A stretch of 64,000 nt of DNA from JAJPHW01 sp963799065 (GTDB lineage Bacteria > Acidobacteriota > Terriglobia > Terriglobales > Acidobacteriaceae): assembly GCA_963799065.1 (NCBI GenBank), contig CAWCVJ010000001.1:2294001-2358000 (forward strand), read 5' to 3'. Under the pieces are notes generated by a model. The model was not told the DNA's origin and ran no database searches. It worked only from the letters and a program-made list of their open reading frames with translations. The first letter of the stretch is position 1. The number at the start of each line of letters is the position of its first letter. A program made the translations under genes and the position numbers. This document shows, piece after piece, positions 1 through 8,243 of the stretch.

Positions 1-2
1 TA

Positions 3-749
3 ACGCTGGACAAAACCAATCCTTCGTCAATTATTTCTTGCGTCGCCGCGGCTCGTGAAAACCTTCGCCAGGTTCGGGAGCAGTGCAGTTCGGAGATGTG
101 GGAGCAACTCAATCGGCTTTATTTGCAGGTGAACAGCACTGCTTCAGGCGAGGCCTGGCTGCTGCACTCCTACATTTTTTTTCGAGCGGTACAGGAAGGC
201 TCACACTTATTTCAAGGCATCACCGATTCCACAATGGCACATGGCGAGGGATGGCATTACATCCAACTTGGACGGTACGTCGAACGCACCGACGCGCTGG
301 CGCGGCTCATCGGTACACATTTCACGCAACTGCCGCATTCCCCCGATCAGTCCGTAGAGAGCGAAGAATATCTCGAATGGGTGGGGCTCCTGAAATCCTG
401 CGCCGCGTTTGAAGCGTATTGCAAGACTTACACCGCGGAACTGCGACCGGTGCGCGTTGCCGAGTTTCTTATCCTGAACCCGAGCTTTCCGCATTCGGTG
501 CGCTTCTCGGTAGATATGGTGCACGCCGCGCTGCGCGCGATCAGCGAGCTAACGGGACGTAAAGCCGAGCAGCCCGTTCGCTTAGCTGGTAGACTGCGCG
601 CCACACTCAGCTTCAGTCAAATCGAAGAGATCATGGCGTCGGGCGCGAACGCCTACGTACAAAGTGTTCGTTGGCAATGCGCGCAAGCCCACTCGTCGAT
701 TCGCGATATCTATTTCGATTATCCGGTGGAGTCTGCGCTTGTTTCCTAA
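3..749 (+). CDS. Alpha-E domain protein (DUF403), 3' part
   Basis: The frame is open from base 3, so the gene begins before the window and only the C-terminal ~248 residues are present. Seen: the run AARENLRQVREQCSSEMWEQ, then GEGWHYIQLGRYVERTDALA and a helical C-terminus, which is the pattern of the alpha-E (DUF403) family. These all-helical proteins have no established reaction and usually sit between a circularly permuted ATP-grasp/peptide-ligase gene and a transglutaminase gene. The gene directly downstream here is a transglutaminase, 15 bases away, so the usual operon order is kept. A later in-frame ATG at 96 is not the true start, because the conserved sequence extends upstream of it. 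Confidence 0.88.
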   Translation, partial: TLDKTNPSSIISCVAAARENLRQVREQCSSEMWEQLNRLYLQVNSTASGEAWLLHSYIFFRAVQEGSHLFQGITDSTMAHGEGWHYIQLGRYVERTDALARLIGTHFTQLPHSPDQSVESEEYLEWVGLLKSCAAFEAYCKTYTAELRPVRVAEFLILNPSFPHSVRFSVDMVHAALRAISELTGRKAEQPVRLAGRLRATLSFSQIEEIMASGANAYVQSVRWQCAQAHSSIRDIYFDYPVESALVS

Positions 750-764
750 CTGCGGAGGCCTTGT

Positions 765-1730
765 TTGATATATTCCGTCCGACACACGACCATCTTCGGT
801 TATGCACCAGCGATTCGCGAGAGCGTAATGGAAGTGCGCATGCAACCGCGCAGCGAGGGTAACCAACGCTGCCTCAGCTTTCAGCTCGACGTCGATCCTC
901 CGGCAAACATCATGCAGTACCGCGACTTTAGCGGAAACACAGTGCACCATTTTGACATCGCCGGTTCCCACGCCCAGGTGAAAGTCACGGCAAAATCGAC
1001 GGTCGAAGTCCAGCCAGTGACCCAACCGCTTACCTCCAACTCGGGCGATTGGAACGATCTCGACGCACTTGCGTCCGCAGAAGATTACTGGGAAATGCTG
1101 ATGCCGAGTCAGTTCGGACATTCCAGCGGCCCTCTCGGGCAATTGGCCGGCGAACTGAATTGCAAGCGTCGGGAAACTCCGCTCGAGTTGATCATGGAGC
1201 TGAACGAGCGCATCTACGAACTCTTTGCTTACGTGCCTAACAGCACCAAGGTGGATTCGCCGATCGATGAGGCGCTGCGCGCGCGGCAGGGAGTTTGCCA
1301 GGATTTCGCTCACATTATGATTGCGCTCTTGCGCTCGTTGAGGATTCCCACCCGCTACGTGAGCGGATATCTGGCCCATCGCAATGCCGAAGCCGGAGAA
1401 GAAAAAAAAGACCGCTCACTGGAAGGGGCGTCCCATGCCTGGATTGAGGCGCTCGTTCCCCGACTGGGTTGGGTTGCGTTCGATCCTACGAATAACCTGA
1501 TCGGGGCGGATCGCCATATCCGGGTCGCCGTGGGACGCGACTACGCCGACGTTCCACCCACTCGTGGCGTCTACAAAGGCGAAGCCCACAGCGAACTCAG
1601 CGTCGCAGTCACTGTAAGTCCTGCTGACGCGCCTCCGATGGAAGAGTCCGCACCCAGCGTGATTCAGTCTCGTCCGCCGATGATCCGGGTCAGTTCGCGC
1701 TTGGAGTACGAGCAACAACAACAGCAGTAG
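765..1730 (+). CDS. Transglutaminase-like cysteine peptidase family protein
   Basis: A 321-residue protein read from a TTG at 765, with GGAGG at 754-758 as ribosome binding site. The N-terminal ~90 residues match the bacterial transglutaminase N-terminal beta domain (start MIYSVRHTTIFGYAPAIRES). The catalytic triad of the transglutaminase core is visible: Cys near residue 177 (RQGVCQDFAH), His near 224 (SHAWIE) and Asp near 239 (AFDPTNN). The C-terminus ends in a glutamine run (EYEQQQQQ) of no known meaning. It follows the alpha-E gene and is probably cotranscribed with it. The physiological substrate of this family is not established; a role in peptide or amide-bond chemistry is inferred from the fold and the genomic partner. 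Confidence 0.9.
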   Translation: MIYSVRHTTIFGYAPAIRESVMEVRMQPRSEGNQRCLSFQLDVDPPANIMQYRDFSGNTVHHFDIAGSHAQVKVTAKSTVEVQPVTQPLTSNSGDWNDLDALASAEDYWEMLMPSQFGHSSGPLGQLAGELNCKRRETPLELIMELNERIYELFAYVPNSTKVDSPIDEALRARQGVCQDFAHIMIALLRSLRIPTRYVSGYLAHRNAEAGEEKKDRSLEGASHAWIEALVPRLGWVAFDPTNNLIGADRHIRVAVGRDYADVPPTRGVYKGEAHSELSVAVTVSPADAPPMEESAPSVIQSRPPMIRVSSRLEYEQQQQQ

Positions 1731-1739
1731 TCCACGCTC

Positions 1740-2837
1740 TCATCGCGATATACGCGCCGATCCGCCGCGCATCAGAGCCTCGACTTCGGAGAGCGTGGCC
1801 ATGCTGGTATCCCCCGGCGTGGTCATCGCCAAAGCCCCATGCGCAACGCCGCACTGGACGGCCCATTCCGCATCCTTCCCTGCAAGTATGCCAAAAATGA
1901 GGCCTGAAGCGAACGAGTCGCCGCCTCCTACGCGATCGAAGATTTCCAACGGTCGTTGCGGAATATGGATAATCTTTCCCTCGTATAAAGCGATCGCACC
2001 CCAGTCGTTTTGAGTCGCGGTGAGGGCCGTTCTCAGAGTGCTGGCAACAAGTTTCAGATTCGGATAGAGCTGCGCAACCCTGCGCAACATCGATTCATAA
2101 CTCGATACCGGTAAGTGGCTGAAATCGTCGCCCACACCCTCGATCTCGACGCCCAGAGTCGCCGAAAAATCCTCTTCATTGCCGAAAAGAACGTCGATCC
2201 GTGAGACTATTTCGCGATTGACTTCCTGAGCTTTCGCTTTTCCGCCGATTCCCTTCCATAGCGACTCGCGATAGTTCAGATCGTAGGACACGATTGTCTC
2301 AGCCGCCCGCGCCGACTGAATCGCCGCCTTGGCCACCGACGCCGACGACTCCGAGAGCGCGGCGAAGATACCGCCGGTGTGCATCCACCGAGAACCGCCG
2401 ACGGCAAATATCTGCTGCCAATCGAAATCGCCAGGTTGGACGTGGGCGATCGCGGTGTTACCGCGATCCGAGCAACCGACGCCGGCCCTCACGCCAAAAC
2501 CCCGTTCAGTGAAATTCAATCCATTGCGGGCAAGGCGACCGATGCCGTCGTAGGGAACCCATCGTACGAGCGACGTGTCGACGCCTCCTTGCAGCATCAG
2601 ATCCTCGACTAGTTGTCCGATCGGATTTCTGGCAAGTGCGGTAACGATAGCGGTACGTAGGCCAAAGCAGCGCCTTAGGCCGCGGGCCACGTTGTACTCT
2701 CCGCCACCTTCCCATGCCCGAAAATATCTCGCAGTATGAATGCGCTCTTCGCCGGGATCAAGGCGCAGCATGACCTCCCCGAGGCTGAGGCAGTCCCAGC
2801 GACAAGAAGTAAAGGGCTTTAATTTTATGGTTTCCAT
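1740..2837 (-). CDS. kdgK: PfkB-family sugar kinase, probable 2-keto-3-deoxygluconate kinase
   Basis: A 365-residue ribokinase-fold protein. Seen: the N-terminal strand DCLSLGEVMLRLDPGEERI, the substrate-side GGGEYNVARGL, and the C-terminal PfkB signature DRVGGGDSFASGLIFG, where the Asp is the catalytic base and the anion-hole motif is GGGD rather than GAGD. KDG kinases phosphorylate 2-keto-3-deoxygluconate to KDPG, which the aldolase gene at 4,925 would split. It lies on the opposite strand beside the GntR regulator (37 bases away, same direction), so the two are likely one transcript. Assignment to KDG rather than fructose or another sugar rests mainly on the neighbouring KDPG aldolase and dehydratases. 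Confidence 0.8.
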   Translation of the reverse strand: METIKLKPFTSCRWDCLSLGEVMLRLDPGEERIHTARYFRAWEGGGEYNVARGLRRCFGLRTAIVTALARNPIGQLVEDLMLQGGVDTSLVRWVPYDGIGRLARNGLNFTERGFGVRAGVGCSDRGNTAIAHVQPGDFDWQQIFAVGGSRWMHTGGIFAALSESSASVAKAAIQSARAAETIVSYDLNYRESLWKGIGGKAKAQEVNREIVSRIDVLFGNEEDFSATLGVEIEGVGDDFSHLPVSSYESMLRRVAQLYPNLKLVASTLRTALTATQNDWGAIALYEGKIIHIPQRPLEIFDRVGGGDSFASGLIFGILAGKDAEWAVQCGVAHGALAMTTPGDTSMATLSEVEALMRGGSARISR

Positions 2838-2874
2838 TGGTTTCTTTGCACAATGCCTTGCTGTAGATGATTCA

Positions 2875-3567
2875 TTATTTGCGCTCGCTGAAGGCCAGAC
2901 TTGAAAATCGCTCCGGATTGACGAAGCGCCGGCTTAGATGCTCGATCATTGCTTCCTCCGCTGTGTGTTTCGATCTGCCTTGTAGTAACTTGAGAAGCGG
3001 ACGATGATGATCGAGAGGCCAACTCTTAGACGAAGTCTTCATGTAATCCATAGCTTGGTGAGCAAACAGAATCGGCACCAGTGAATTGAGAACCTTCTCC
3101 AGATAACCGTTGCCACTGTAGGCCCAGATGGTGCGGTGGAACTCCAGATCCAAAGCAGCCGCCTCAATCTCCGAACCGGATTTCCATTGCTCCATCTTCT
3201 GCACCAGTCCGCTTAGGTGCTTATTGAATGGCGAAGAAAATCGCGCCTTGCACAACTTAAGCGCTTCGGCCTCCAGAATAATCCGGAGACTGTTGATCTT
3301 GGCACACTCTTCCTCCGTCAGCAGCGTCACGAACATGCCACGGCGCGGAGAATTCATCACCAGGCCTTGTTCCTGAAGTTGTAACAACGCTTCCCGCACC
3401 GGAATCCGACTGACCTTAAAATGGCGAGCCAGTTTACTTTCATTGAGCCGCTCTCCGGGCTTAAATTTGCCGGAGACGATTGCACGCTGAATGGCTTCAA
3501 CGAGATGCGACTTCACCGTCCTTGACGGCAATTCTAACGACGGTATCTCGATGGCGAGAAGATCCAT
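2875..3567 (-). CDS. GntR-family transcriptional regulator (FadR subgroup)
   Basis: A 230-residue regulator. The frame is open further upstream, but the conserved protein starts at the ATG at 3567 (MDLLAIEIPSLELPSRTVKS). The winged-helix DNA-binding domain covers about residues 14-80 (GKFKPGERLNESKLARHFKV, then SRIPVREALLQLQEQGLV). The C-terminal all-helical FCD ligand domain follows, with the metal-site pattern DLEFHRTIW and two later His-rich helices (DHHRPLL, EHLSRRF). Members of this subgroup repress sugar-acid catabolic genes and release DNA on binding a pathway intermediate. It is divergent from the dehydratase gene across 109 bases that hold two inverted repeats, so autoregulation plus control of the catabolic operon is the likely arrangement. 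Confidence 0.85.
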   Translation of the reverse strand: MDLLAIEIPSLELPSRTVKSHLVEAIQRAIVSGKFKPGERLNESKLARHFKVSRIPVREALLQLQEQGLVMNSPRRGMFVTLLTEEECAKINSLRIILEAEALKLCKARFSSPFNKHLSGLVQKMEQWKSGSEIEAAALDLEFHRTIWAYSGNGYLEKVLNSLVPILFAHQAMDYMKTSSKSWPLDHHRPLLKLLQGRSKHTAEEAMIEHLSRRFVNPERFSSLAFSERK

Positions 3568-3574
3568 TCCCAAA

Positions 3575-3589
3575 ATACGTATATTGTAT
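3575..3589. promoter_or_regulatory. Candidate operator, inverted repeat ATAC-N7-GTAT
   Basis: ATACGTATATTGTAT lies 8 bases upstream of the GntR start codon. Its AT-rich, ATAC/GTAT-flanked form resembles FadR-subgroup sites. It also overlaps a TACAAT-like -10 element on the minus strand, so it could act in autorepression. The assignment is inferred from position and symmetry. Confidence 0.45.
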
Positions 3590-3646
3590 GCCTCTTCAGT
3601 GTTGCGGCAAAAGGGAAATATGACATATACTACCCGTTCGGGATGC

Positions 3647-3667
3647 GAGTGCATTCTGTATGCACTC
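3647..3667. promoter_or_regulatory. Candidate GntR operator, perfect 8-bp inverted repeat
   Basis: GAGTGCAT-TCTGT-ATGCACTC has perfect 8-base arms around a 5-base spacer and ends 9 bases before the dehydratase ATG at 3677. Position and symmetry fit a repressor site for the adjacent GntR protein. As RNA it could also form a hairpin just before the start codon, so a role in translation is an alternative. Confidence 0.55.
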
Positions 3668-3676
3668 TGGGATCGA

Positions 3677-4915
3677 ATGAAGATTACCCGCCTTAAAACC
3701 GCCGTTGTCGAAGCCAACTTTGACTGGACCTTCGTCCGCATCGAAACGGACGAAGGTATTCGCGGCCTAGGAGAGTGCTTCTTTGCCCCCGGACTGACCG
3801 CAATGCTGCGGTCGCTGGAACCACTTTTGTTAGGGGAAGACCCGCGCGACGTCCACCGTTTGTTCCGTAAATTACAGTTGGCGACCTCGGGAGCTGGGTC
3901 CGTCGCGGGCATCATTTATAACGCAATCAGTGGAATCGAAGCCGCTCTCTGGGACGTGACGGGGCAAGCCATCGGCGTTCCGATCTATCGCCTGCTCGGC
4001 GGAAAGTTTCGCGACAAAATTCGTATCTACGCCGATTGTCACGGTGGCGAAGCCCTCGTAAGCCTCGACCAGATTCTCCGCTCTCGTCCCCCGTCATGGG
4101 CAGCCGAAGATCCAGAACACAAAGCGAAAGACTACTACGGCGAGGTCGGCGACGAGCCTCCGGCAACGCCCGAAGGCTATCGTCAACAGGCGCTGGCGAA
4201 AAGAGCCGAAGGATTTACCGCTCTAAAATTTGACCTAGACGTCCCCGGCACCGAAGGCGTCGATCCCCACAATCGCGTGCTCACCAATCGTGGTATCGAT
4301 CACATGGTGGCCTTGATTGGCGCGGTCCATGATGCAGTCGGCAAAGACACCGATATCGCGGTGGATTGCCATTGGCGTTACAACGCCAGCGACGTGATTC
4401 AAGTGGCGCGAGAATTAGAACCATTTCGCCTCCTCTGGCTGGAAGATCCGGTGCCGCCGAGCAATGTCTCCGCGCTCCAAGAAGTGAGTTCCAAAGTCCG
4501 CGTGCCCATCGCCACTGGCGAGAATCTTTTCCTCTTTGAAGGCTTCGAGGAAATCATTGCCCGACATGCCCTCAGCGTGGTCACGCCGGACCTGCAAAAA
4601 GTGGGGGGATTATCGGTGGCGCGAAGCATCGCTGAGTTCGCCAATGTTCACACCATGCCGATCGCGCCTCACAACATCAGCAGTCCGGTCGGTACACTTG
4701 CGTCGGCGCATTTTTGTGCGTCGATTCCGAATTTTCTGGTGCTGGAATATCACGCTTCCCAGGTACCGTTCTGGAATGACTTGATCGAAGGATTGCCAAA
4801 GCCGCTGATCCAGAACGGCCATATCAGCGTGCCGGAGAAACCGGGCCTGGGCGTGACGCTAAATGAAGAATTGGCCCGGCGCTATGCTCGCCGAGGCGAG
4901 CCATTCTTCGAATAG
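3677..4915 (+). CDS. Enolase-superfamily (mandelate racemase/muconate lactonizing type) sugar-acid dehydratase
   Basis: A 412-residue protein starting at ATG 3677 (MKITRLKTAVVEANFDWTFV). The N-terminal capping domain ends near residue 110 (YRLLGGKFRDKIRIYADCHG) and the barrel follows. Visible active-site elements are the KFDLD lysine strand, the metal ligands Asp in DCHWRY, Glu in LEDPVPP and Glu in TGENLF, and the late histidine in IAPHNISSPVG. These enzymes abstract the proton alpha to a carboxylate and typically dehydrate an aldonate or aldarate to a 2-keto-3-deoxy acid. The exact substrate cannot be read from sequence; gluconate, galactonate, mannonate or a deoxy-sugar acid are all possible. 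It is the first gene of a tight plus-strand run through KDPG aldolase. Confidence 0.82.
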   Translation: MKITRLKTAVVEANFDWTFVRIETDEGIRGLGECFFAPGLTAMLRSLEPLLLGEDPRDVHRLFRKLQLATSGAGSVAGIIYNAISGIEAALWDVTGQAIGVPIYRLLGGKFRDKIRIYADCHGGEALVSLDQILRSRPPSWAAEDPEHKAKDYYGEVGDEPPATPEGYRQQALAKRAEGFTALKFDLDVPGTEGVDPHNRVLTNRGIDHMVALIGAVHDAVGKDTDIAVDCHWRYNASDVIQVARELEPFRLLWLEDPVPPSNVSALQEVSSKVRVPIATGENLFLFEGFEEIIARHALSVVTPDLQKVGGLSVARSIAEFANVHTMPIAPHNISSPVGTLASAHFCASIPNFLVLEYHASQVPFWNDLIEGLPKPLIQNGHISVPEKPGLGVTLNEELARRYARRGEPFFE

Positions 4916-4924
4916 TACCTCTCT

Positions 4925-5572
4925 ATGTCGGTCAGAAAGATTGAAGTGCTGGGCAAGATCGCCGATTCAGGGCTGGTGGCGGTGATTCGCGCCGAGAGCG
5001 GCGAACAAGCCGCGCGCATCGCCGAAGCCTGCGCCGCGGGCGGTGTCGCGGCCCTCGAAATCACCTACACCGTGCCAGGTGCGACGAGAGTGATCGAACA
5101 TCTGGCAAAAGAATTCTCCGACAAGATTCTAGTGGGAGCGGGTACCGTGCTCGACCCCGAAACCGCGCGCACCGCGATTCTGGCGGGAGCTCATTTCGTC
5201 GTCAGCCCTTCTCTGAATTCAGAAACCGCGAGACTCTGCAATCGCTATCAAATTCCTTACATGCCGGGAGCGGGAACGATCGGCGAAGTGGTCGCTGCGA
5301 TGGAAAGCGGTGCCGATATCGTGAAGGCCTTTCCAGGAGACATTCTCGGCCCCGCGTTCGTCAAAGCAGTGCAAGGGCCTCTGCCGCAGGCTTCGCTGAT
5401 GCCGACAGGAGGCGTCACCCTGGAGAATGTTGGGGAGTGGATCAGAGCAGGGTCGGTCGCCGTCGGTGTGGGTGGCAATCTCACAGCAGGAGCCAAGAGC
5501 GGCGACTTCGCGTCGATCGCCAGAATGGCGCGACAGTTCGTGGAAAAGATCAAAGAGGCCCGCGGAAAATGA
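4925..5572 (+). CDS. eda: 2-dehydro-3-deoxyphosphogluconate (KDPG) aldolase
   Basis: A 215-residue protein, the usual length for class I KDPG/KHG aldolases. Seen: the catalytic glutamate strand ALEITYTVPGA (Glu about residue 45), GAGTVLDPETA, FVVSPSLN, the Schiff-base lysine at about residue 134 in ADIVKAFPGDILGP, and the phosphate-binding MPTGGVTLENV. It splits KDPG to pyruvate and glyceraldehyde-3-phosphate, the end step of the pathway that the neighbouring dehydratases and kinase feed. It starts 9 bases after the dehydratase stop and overlaps the next gene by 4 bases (ATGA), so it is certainly in the same operon. Confidence 0.93.
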   Translation: MSVRKIEVLGKIADSGLVAVIRAESGEQAARIAEACAAGGVAALEITYTVPGATRVIEHLAKEFSDKILVGAGTVLDPETARTAILAGAHFVVSPSLNSETARLCNRYQIPYMPGAGTIGEVVAAMESGADIVKAFPGDILGPAFVKAVQGPLPQASLMPTGGVTLENVGEWIRAGSVAVGVGGNLTAGAKSGDFASIARMARQFVEKIKEARGK

Positions 5573-6276
5573 CTCCATCGCCCGCTAAACTTTGGCAATC
5601 CGACGACGAACTCTTCGCCCTTATTCAGCGCGAACTTTTCACCTGTGTTGTCGGCGATGTGATGGACAAAATGAATCTACAGCGTCAGTTCCTCCCGCCG
5701 CAGATTCGACCGCTGCGCCAGGACATGGTGGTCATGGGTCGCGCCATGCCTGTCCTCGCGGTGGATGTATTCGTGGAACGAATCGAAGGCAGCGCCAATC
5801 CCCTGATGAATAAATCGTTTGGCCTGATGCTGGAAGCGCTGGACGATCTTCACACTAACGAAGTCTATGTGAACACCGGTTCGTCGCCGCGTAACGCGCT
5901 TTGGGGAGAGATGATGAGTACACGCGCGCGCAAACTCGGTAGCAGGGGCGCAGTACTCAATGGATACGTCAGAGACACGAAGGCAATCTTCAACATGAAT
6001 TTTCCCACCTTCGGTTTCGGGTCCTACGGTCAGGACTCTGCACCACGATATAAAGTGGTCGACTTCCGGGTTCCAGTTGAGATCGGCGCCGTCAGGCTGC
6101 GTCCCGGAGACATTATCTTCGGCGACATTGACGGCGTGCTAGTCGTTCCCGCCGAAGCGGAGAACGAAGTTTTCACCCGCGCCGCGGAAAAAGCGCGGGG
6201 CGAAAAACTGGTCAAGCAAGCTATCGAAGAAGGCAGCACTTCCGTGGAAGCGTTTGCGAAGTTCGGAATCATGTAG
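5569..6276 (+). CDS. RraA-like / HMG-aldolase family protein
   Basis: A 235-residue protein starting at ATG 5569, which overlaps the aldolase stop as ATGA; an open frame further upstream lies inside the aldolase gene and is not used. Family features are FTCVVGDVMDKMN, AVLNGYVRDTKAI (Arg and Asp of the active site) and GDIIFGDIDGVLVVPAEAE. The family includes metal-dependent 4-hydroxy-4-methyl-2-oxoglutarate and oxaloacetate aldolases/decarboxylases as well as the RNase E inhibitor RraA. In a sugar-acid operon a lyase or decarboxylase role is more likely than RNase control. The N-terminal ~25-residue extension and the insert around LEALDDLHTNEVYV set it apart from short RraA proteins. Confidence 0.8.
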   Translation: MTPSPAKLWQSDDELFALIQRELFTCVVGDVMDKMNLQRQFLPPQIRPLRQDMVVMGRAMPVLAVDVFVERIEGSANPLMNKSFGLMLEALDDLHTNEVYVNTGSSPRNALWGEMMSTRARKLGSRGAVLNGYVRDTKAIFNMNFPTFGFGSYGQDSAPRYKVVDFRVPVEIGAVRLRPGDIIFGDIDGVLVVPAEAENEVFTRAAEKARGEKLVKQAIEEGSTSVEAFAKFGIM

Positions 6277-6291
6277 GACGAAGAGACATTG

Positions 6292-7473
6292 ATGGCGACT
6301 GCCAATCCGCTTTCGCGCGCCCAGCAAATCCGCAGCTTCCTCGAGCAAAACAATTTGCGCGCCTGGATTGCATGGCGCCCCGATGAGTTGCTGATGCTGT
6401 CGGGTTATCTGCCCGCCTGGGGGGTCTCGCTGCTGATTTATTTCGCAGAGGCCGAACCGCTGCTGTTTGTTCCGCTGCTTGAACCTAGAGATCACATCCC
6501 TTCGGGCATCCGCGTCCGCGAATATCCCTGGGGAGACAGCAAGTGCGCCGATCCTTATTCTGTTCTGGTGTCCGCGGTGAGCGACGCGTTAAAGCAGGCG
6601 GGGGCCAAGTCGGATCAGGTCGGAATGCTTTCGATATCCAGCAGGAATTCCCTGCCCATCAATTCCGCCGAACACCCTCCCCTTCCCGAAGACTTTGCAT
6701 CGCATTTTTCGTCGCTAAGCACTGCGGCGAATGCGCAGACGCGTGCCGGTTTTGCCAATCTGTATTTGAGAAAGACGCCCGAGGAGCTGGCAGCGATCCG
6801 GCTGGCGAATCGAGTTGCGAATATCGGATTACGCGCATACCACGACAATTTGCAGCCCGGGATTTCAGAAGCTGAGATCGCTGCCGCCGTCGAGTCCGCG
6901 CTCCATTGTCAGATAGGCCACGATAGTGTGTTCTATTCGCGAGGTTGGGCAATGGTGCAATCCGGCCCCAACAATGCCGAAGGCGGACACTTCAATCGCT
7001 CGACGGGACGCCAACTGAAAGACGGCGATTTGGTTTTGATCGAGTTGGCAACCTGCGTCAACGGTTACTGGAGCGACCTCTCGCGCACCGAAGCGGTGGG
7101 CACGCCCTCCGCCGGGGTCGCGGAAATACTTGCTCTTGCCAAAGATGCGCAACAAGCAGCGGTCGATGGTGTAGCTCCCGGCGTTACCGCAGGATATGTC
7201 GATGCACTGGCGCGAGATAAGATCGCGGCGCGGGGATTCGGTTCGTTTTTCACCCACCACACCGGACATCACGTCGGCTTTCGCTATCACGATCCCGGGT
7301 TTCTGATATTCACTGACGAGCCCGCCATGCTCGAACCCGGTATGGTCATAACCATCGAGCCCGGAGTGTACGTGCCTGAACGCGGCTGCGGGGCGCGCGT
7401 GGAGGACGATGTTCTGGTAACAGAAATCGGCCACGAAGTGTTGTCCAGAATCAATGAGGGAGGGCAACTATGA
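6292..7473 (+). CDS. M24-family metallopeptidase homologue (aminopeptidase P / creatinase fold)
   Basis: A 393-residue protein starting at ATG 6292; a TTG one codon earlier is unlikely. The N-terminal creatinase-like domain covers about residues 1-150 and the pita-bread catalytic domain the rest. Metal-ligand positions read Glu in LVLIELATCVNGYW (Asp in most members), Asp in SDLSRTE, His in HTGHHVGFRYH, Glu in TIEPGVYVPE and Glu in ARVEDDVLVTE. Four of five ligands are canonical and the first is a conservative Asp-to-Glu change. The family hydrolyses Xaa-Pro bonds or, in creatinase, a C-N amide without metal. Its place in a sugar-acid operon makes a non-peptide amide substrate conceivable. 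The gene overlaps the next by ATGA. Confidence 0.8.
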   Translation: MATANPLSRAQQIRSFLEQNNLRAWIAWRPDELLMLSGYLPAWGVSLLIYFAEAEPLLFVPLLEPRDHIPSGIRVREYPWGDSKCADPYSVLVSAVSDALKQAGAKSDQVGMLSISSRNSLPINSAEHPPLPEDFASHFSSLSTAANAQTRAGFANLYLRKTPEELAAIRLANRVANIGLRAYHDNLQPGISEAEIAAAVESALHCQIGHDSVFYSRGWAMVQSGPNNAEGGHFNRSTGRQLKDGDLVLIELATCVNGYWSDLSRTEAVGTPSAGVAEILALAKDAQQAAVDGVAPGVTAGYVDALARDKIAARGFGSFFTHHTGHHVGFRYHDPGFLIFTDEPAMLEPGMVITIEPGVYVPERGCGARVEDDVLVTEIGHEVLSRINEGGQL

Positions 7474-8243
7474 TTGAGATCGACCTTTCCGGCAAAGCGA
7501 TTCTGGTTACGGGCGCTCTCGGCGCAATCGCTGAGCACATGGTCCGCAGGCTCACCGAGTCAGGCGCGACCCTGGTACTCACCGACATCAAGCCGGAAGC
7601 TGAAGCGACGCGGATGCTCGATAACTGGCAAATTCCGGCTTCCTCTTATATATATCGCGCAGCCGACATCACCGATTCGGTCCAGGTGAACAGCCTGGTG
7701 GCGGCGACTTTCGAGCAATTCCCGGCCATGGATACCGTCATCGGCCACGCGGGCGGTTGCGGATTGCATCCTTTCGCGACGACGTCGGAAATTTACTTCG
7801 AACGCATTTTCCGTTTCAACTTCTTCGCTCAGACTTATCTGGCGCGCGCAGTTCTGGCGCAATGGGTACAACGCAAAATTGCCGGGCATCTTATCTTTAC
7901 GTCCTCTTATGTCGCGCGTATGCCGCACTCCCAGATTTCATCGTATGCCTCCGCCAAGGCGGCGCTTGAAAACTTCGCCCGCAGTCTGGCGCTGGAATAT
8001 GCGCTCACTGGCATTCGCGTGAATGTCGTCTCGCCGGGTAACGTAGCGGCTGGCAGTTCGCTCAAGGTGTTTGACGAAGACGCCGCTTATCGTGAATTTG
8101 TGCTGAGAGTTTCGCTGGGCCGGAGAAACAGCCCGGAGTCGGTGGCCAACGCGTTTGTATTTCTGTGCTCGCCACTGGCTGGCGAAATCAACGGTCAAAT
8201 CCTGAGTCCAGATTACGGCGGCGGCATCGGGAACCGGCTATGA
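7470..8243 (+). CDS. SDR-family NAD(P)-dependent oxidoreductase
   Basis: A 257-residue short-chain dehydrogenase. Seen: the N-terminal strand and nucleotide loop AILVTGALGAIAE, degenerate compared with TGxxxGxG because the second and third glycines are alanines; the acidic end of beta-2 (VLTDIK); and the catalytic Ser-Tyr-Lys set in IFTSSYVAR and ISSYASAKAALENFA. PGNVAAG follows the active site. Between an M24 homologue and a mannonate dehydratase it may act as a uronate or keto-acid reductase, for example fructuronate to mannonate, but the substrate is inferred from context only. It overlaps both neighbours by 4 bases (ATGA). Confidence 0.85.
   Translation: MIEIDLSGKAILVTGALGAIAEHMVRRLTESGATLVLTDIKPEAEATRMLDNWQIPASSYIYRAADITDSVQVNSLVAATFEQFPAMDTVIGHAGGCGLHPFATTSEIYFERIFRFNFFAQTYLARAVLAQWVQRKIAGHLIFTSSYVARMPHSQISSYASAKAALENFARSLALEYALTGIRVNVVSPGNVAAGSSLKVFDEDAAYREFVLRVSLGRRNSPESVANAFVFLCSPLAGEINGQILSPDYGGGIGNRL

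Noticed and set aside
582..1379. 265-codon minus-strand open frame opposite the alpha-E and transglutaminase genes
   Set aside because: Its composition is rich in Arg and His with no motif, and both opposite-strand genes have clear catalytic or family signatures.
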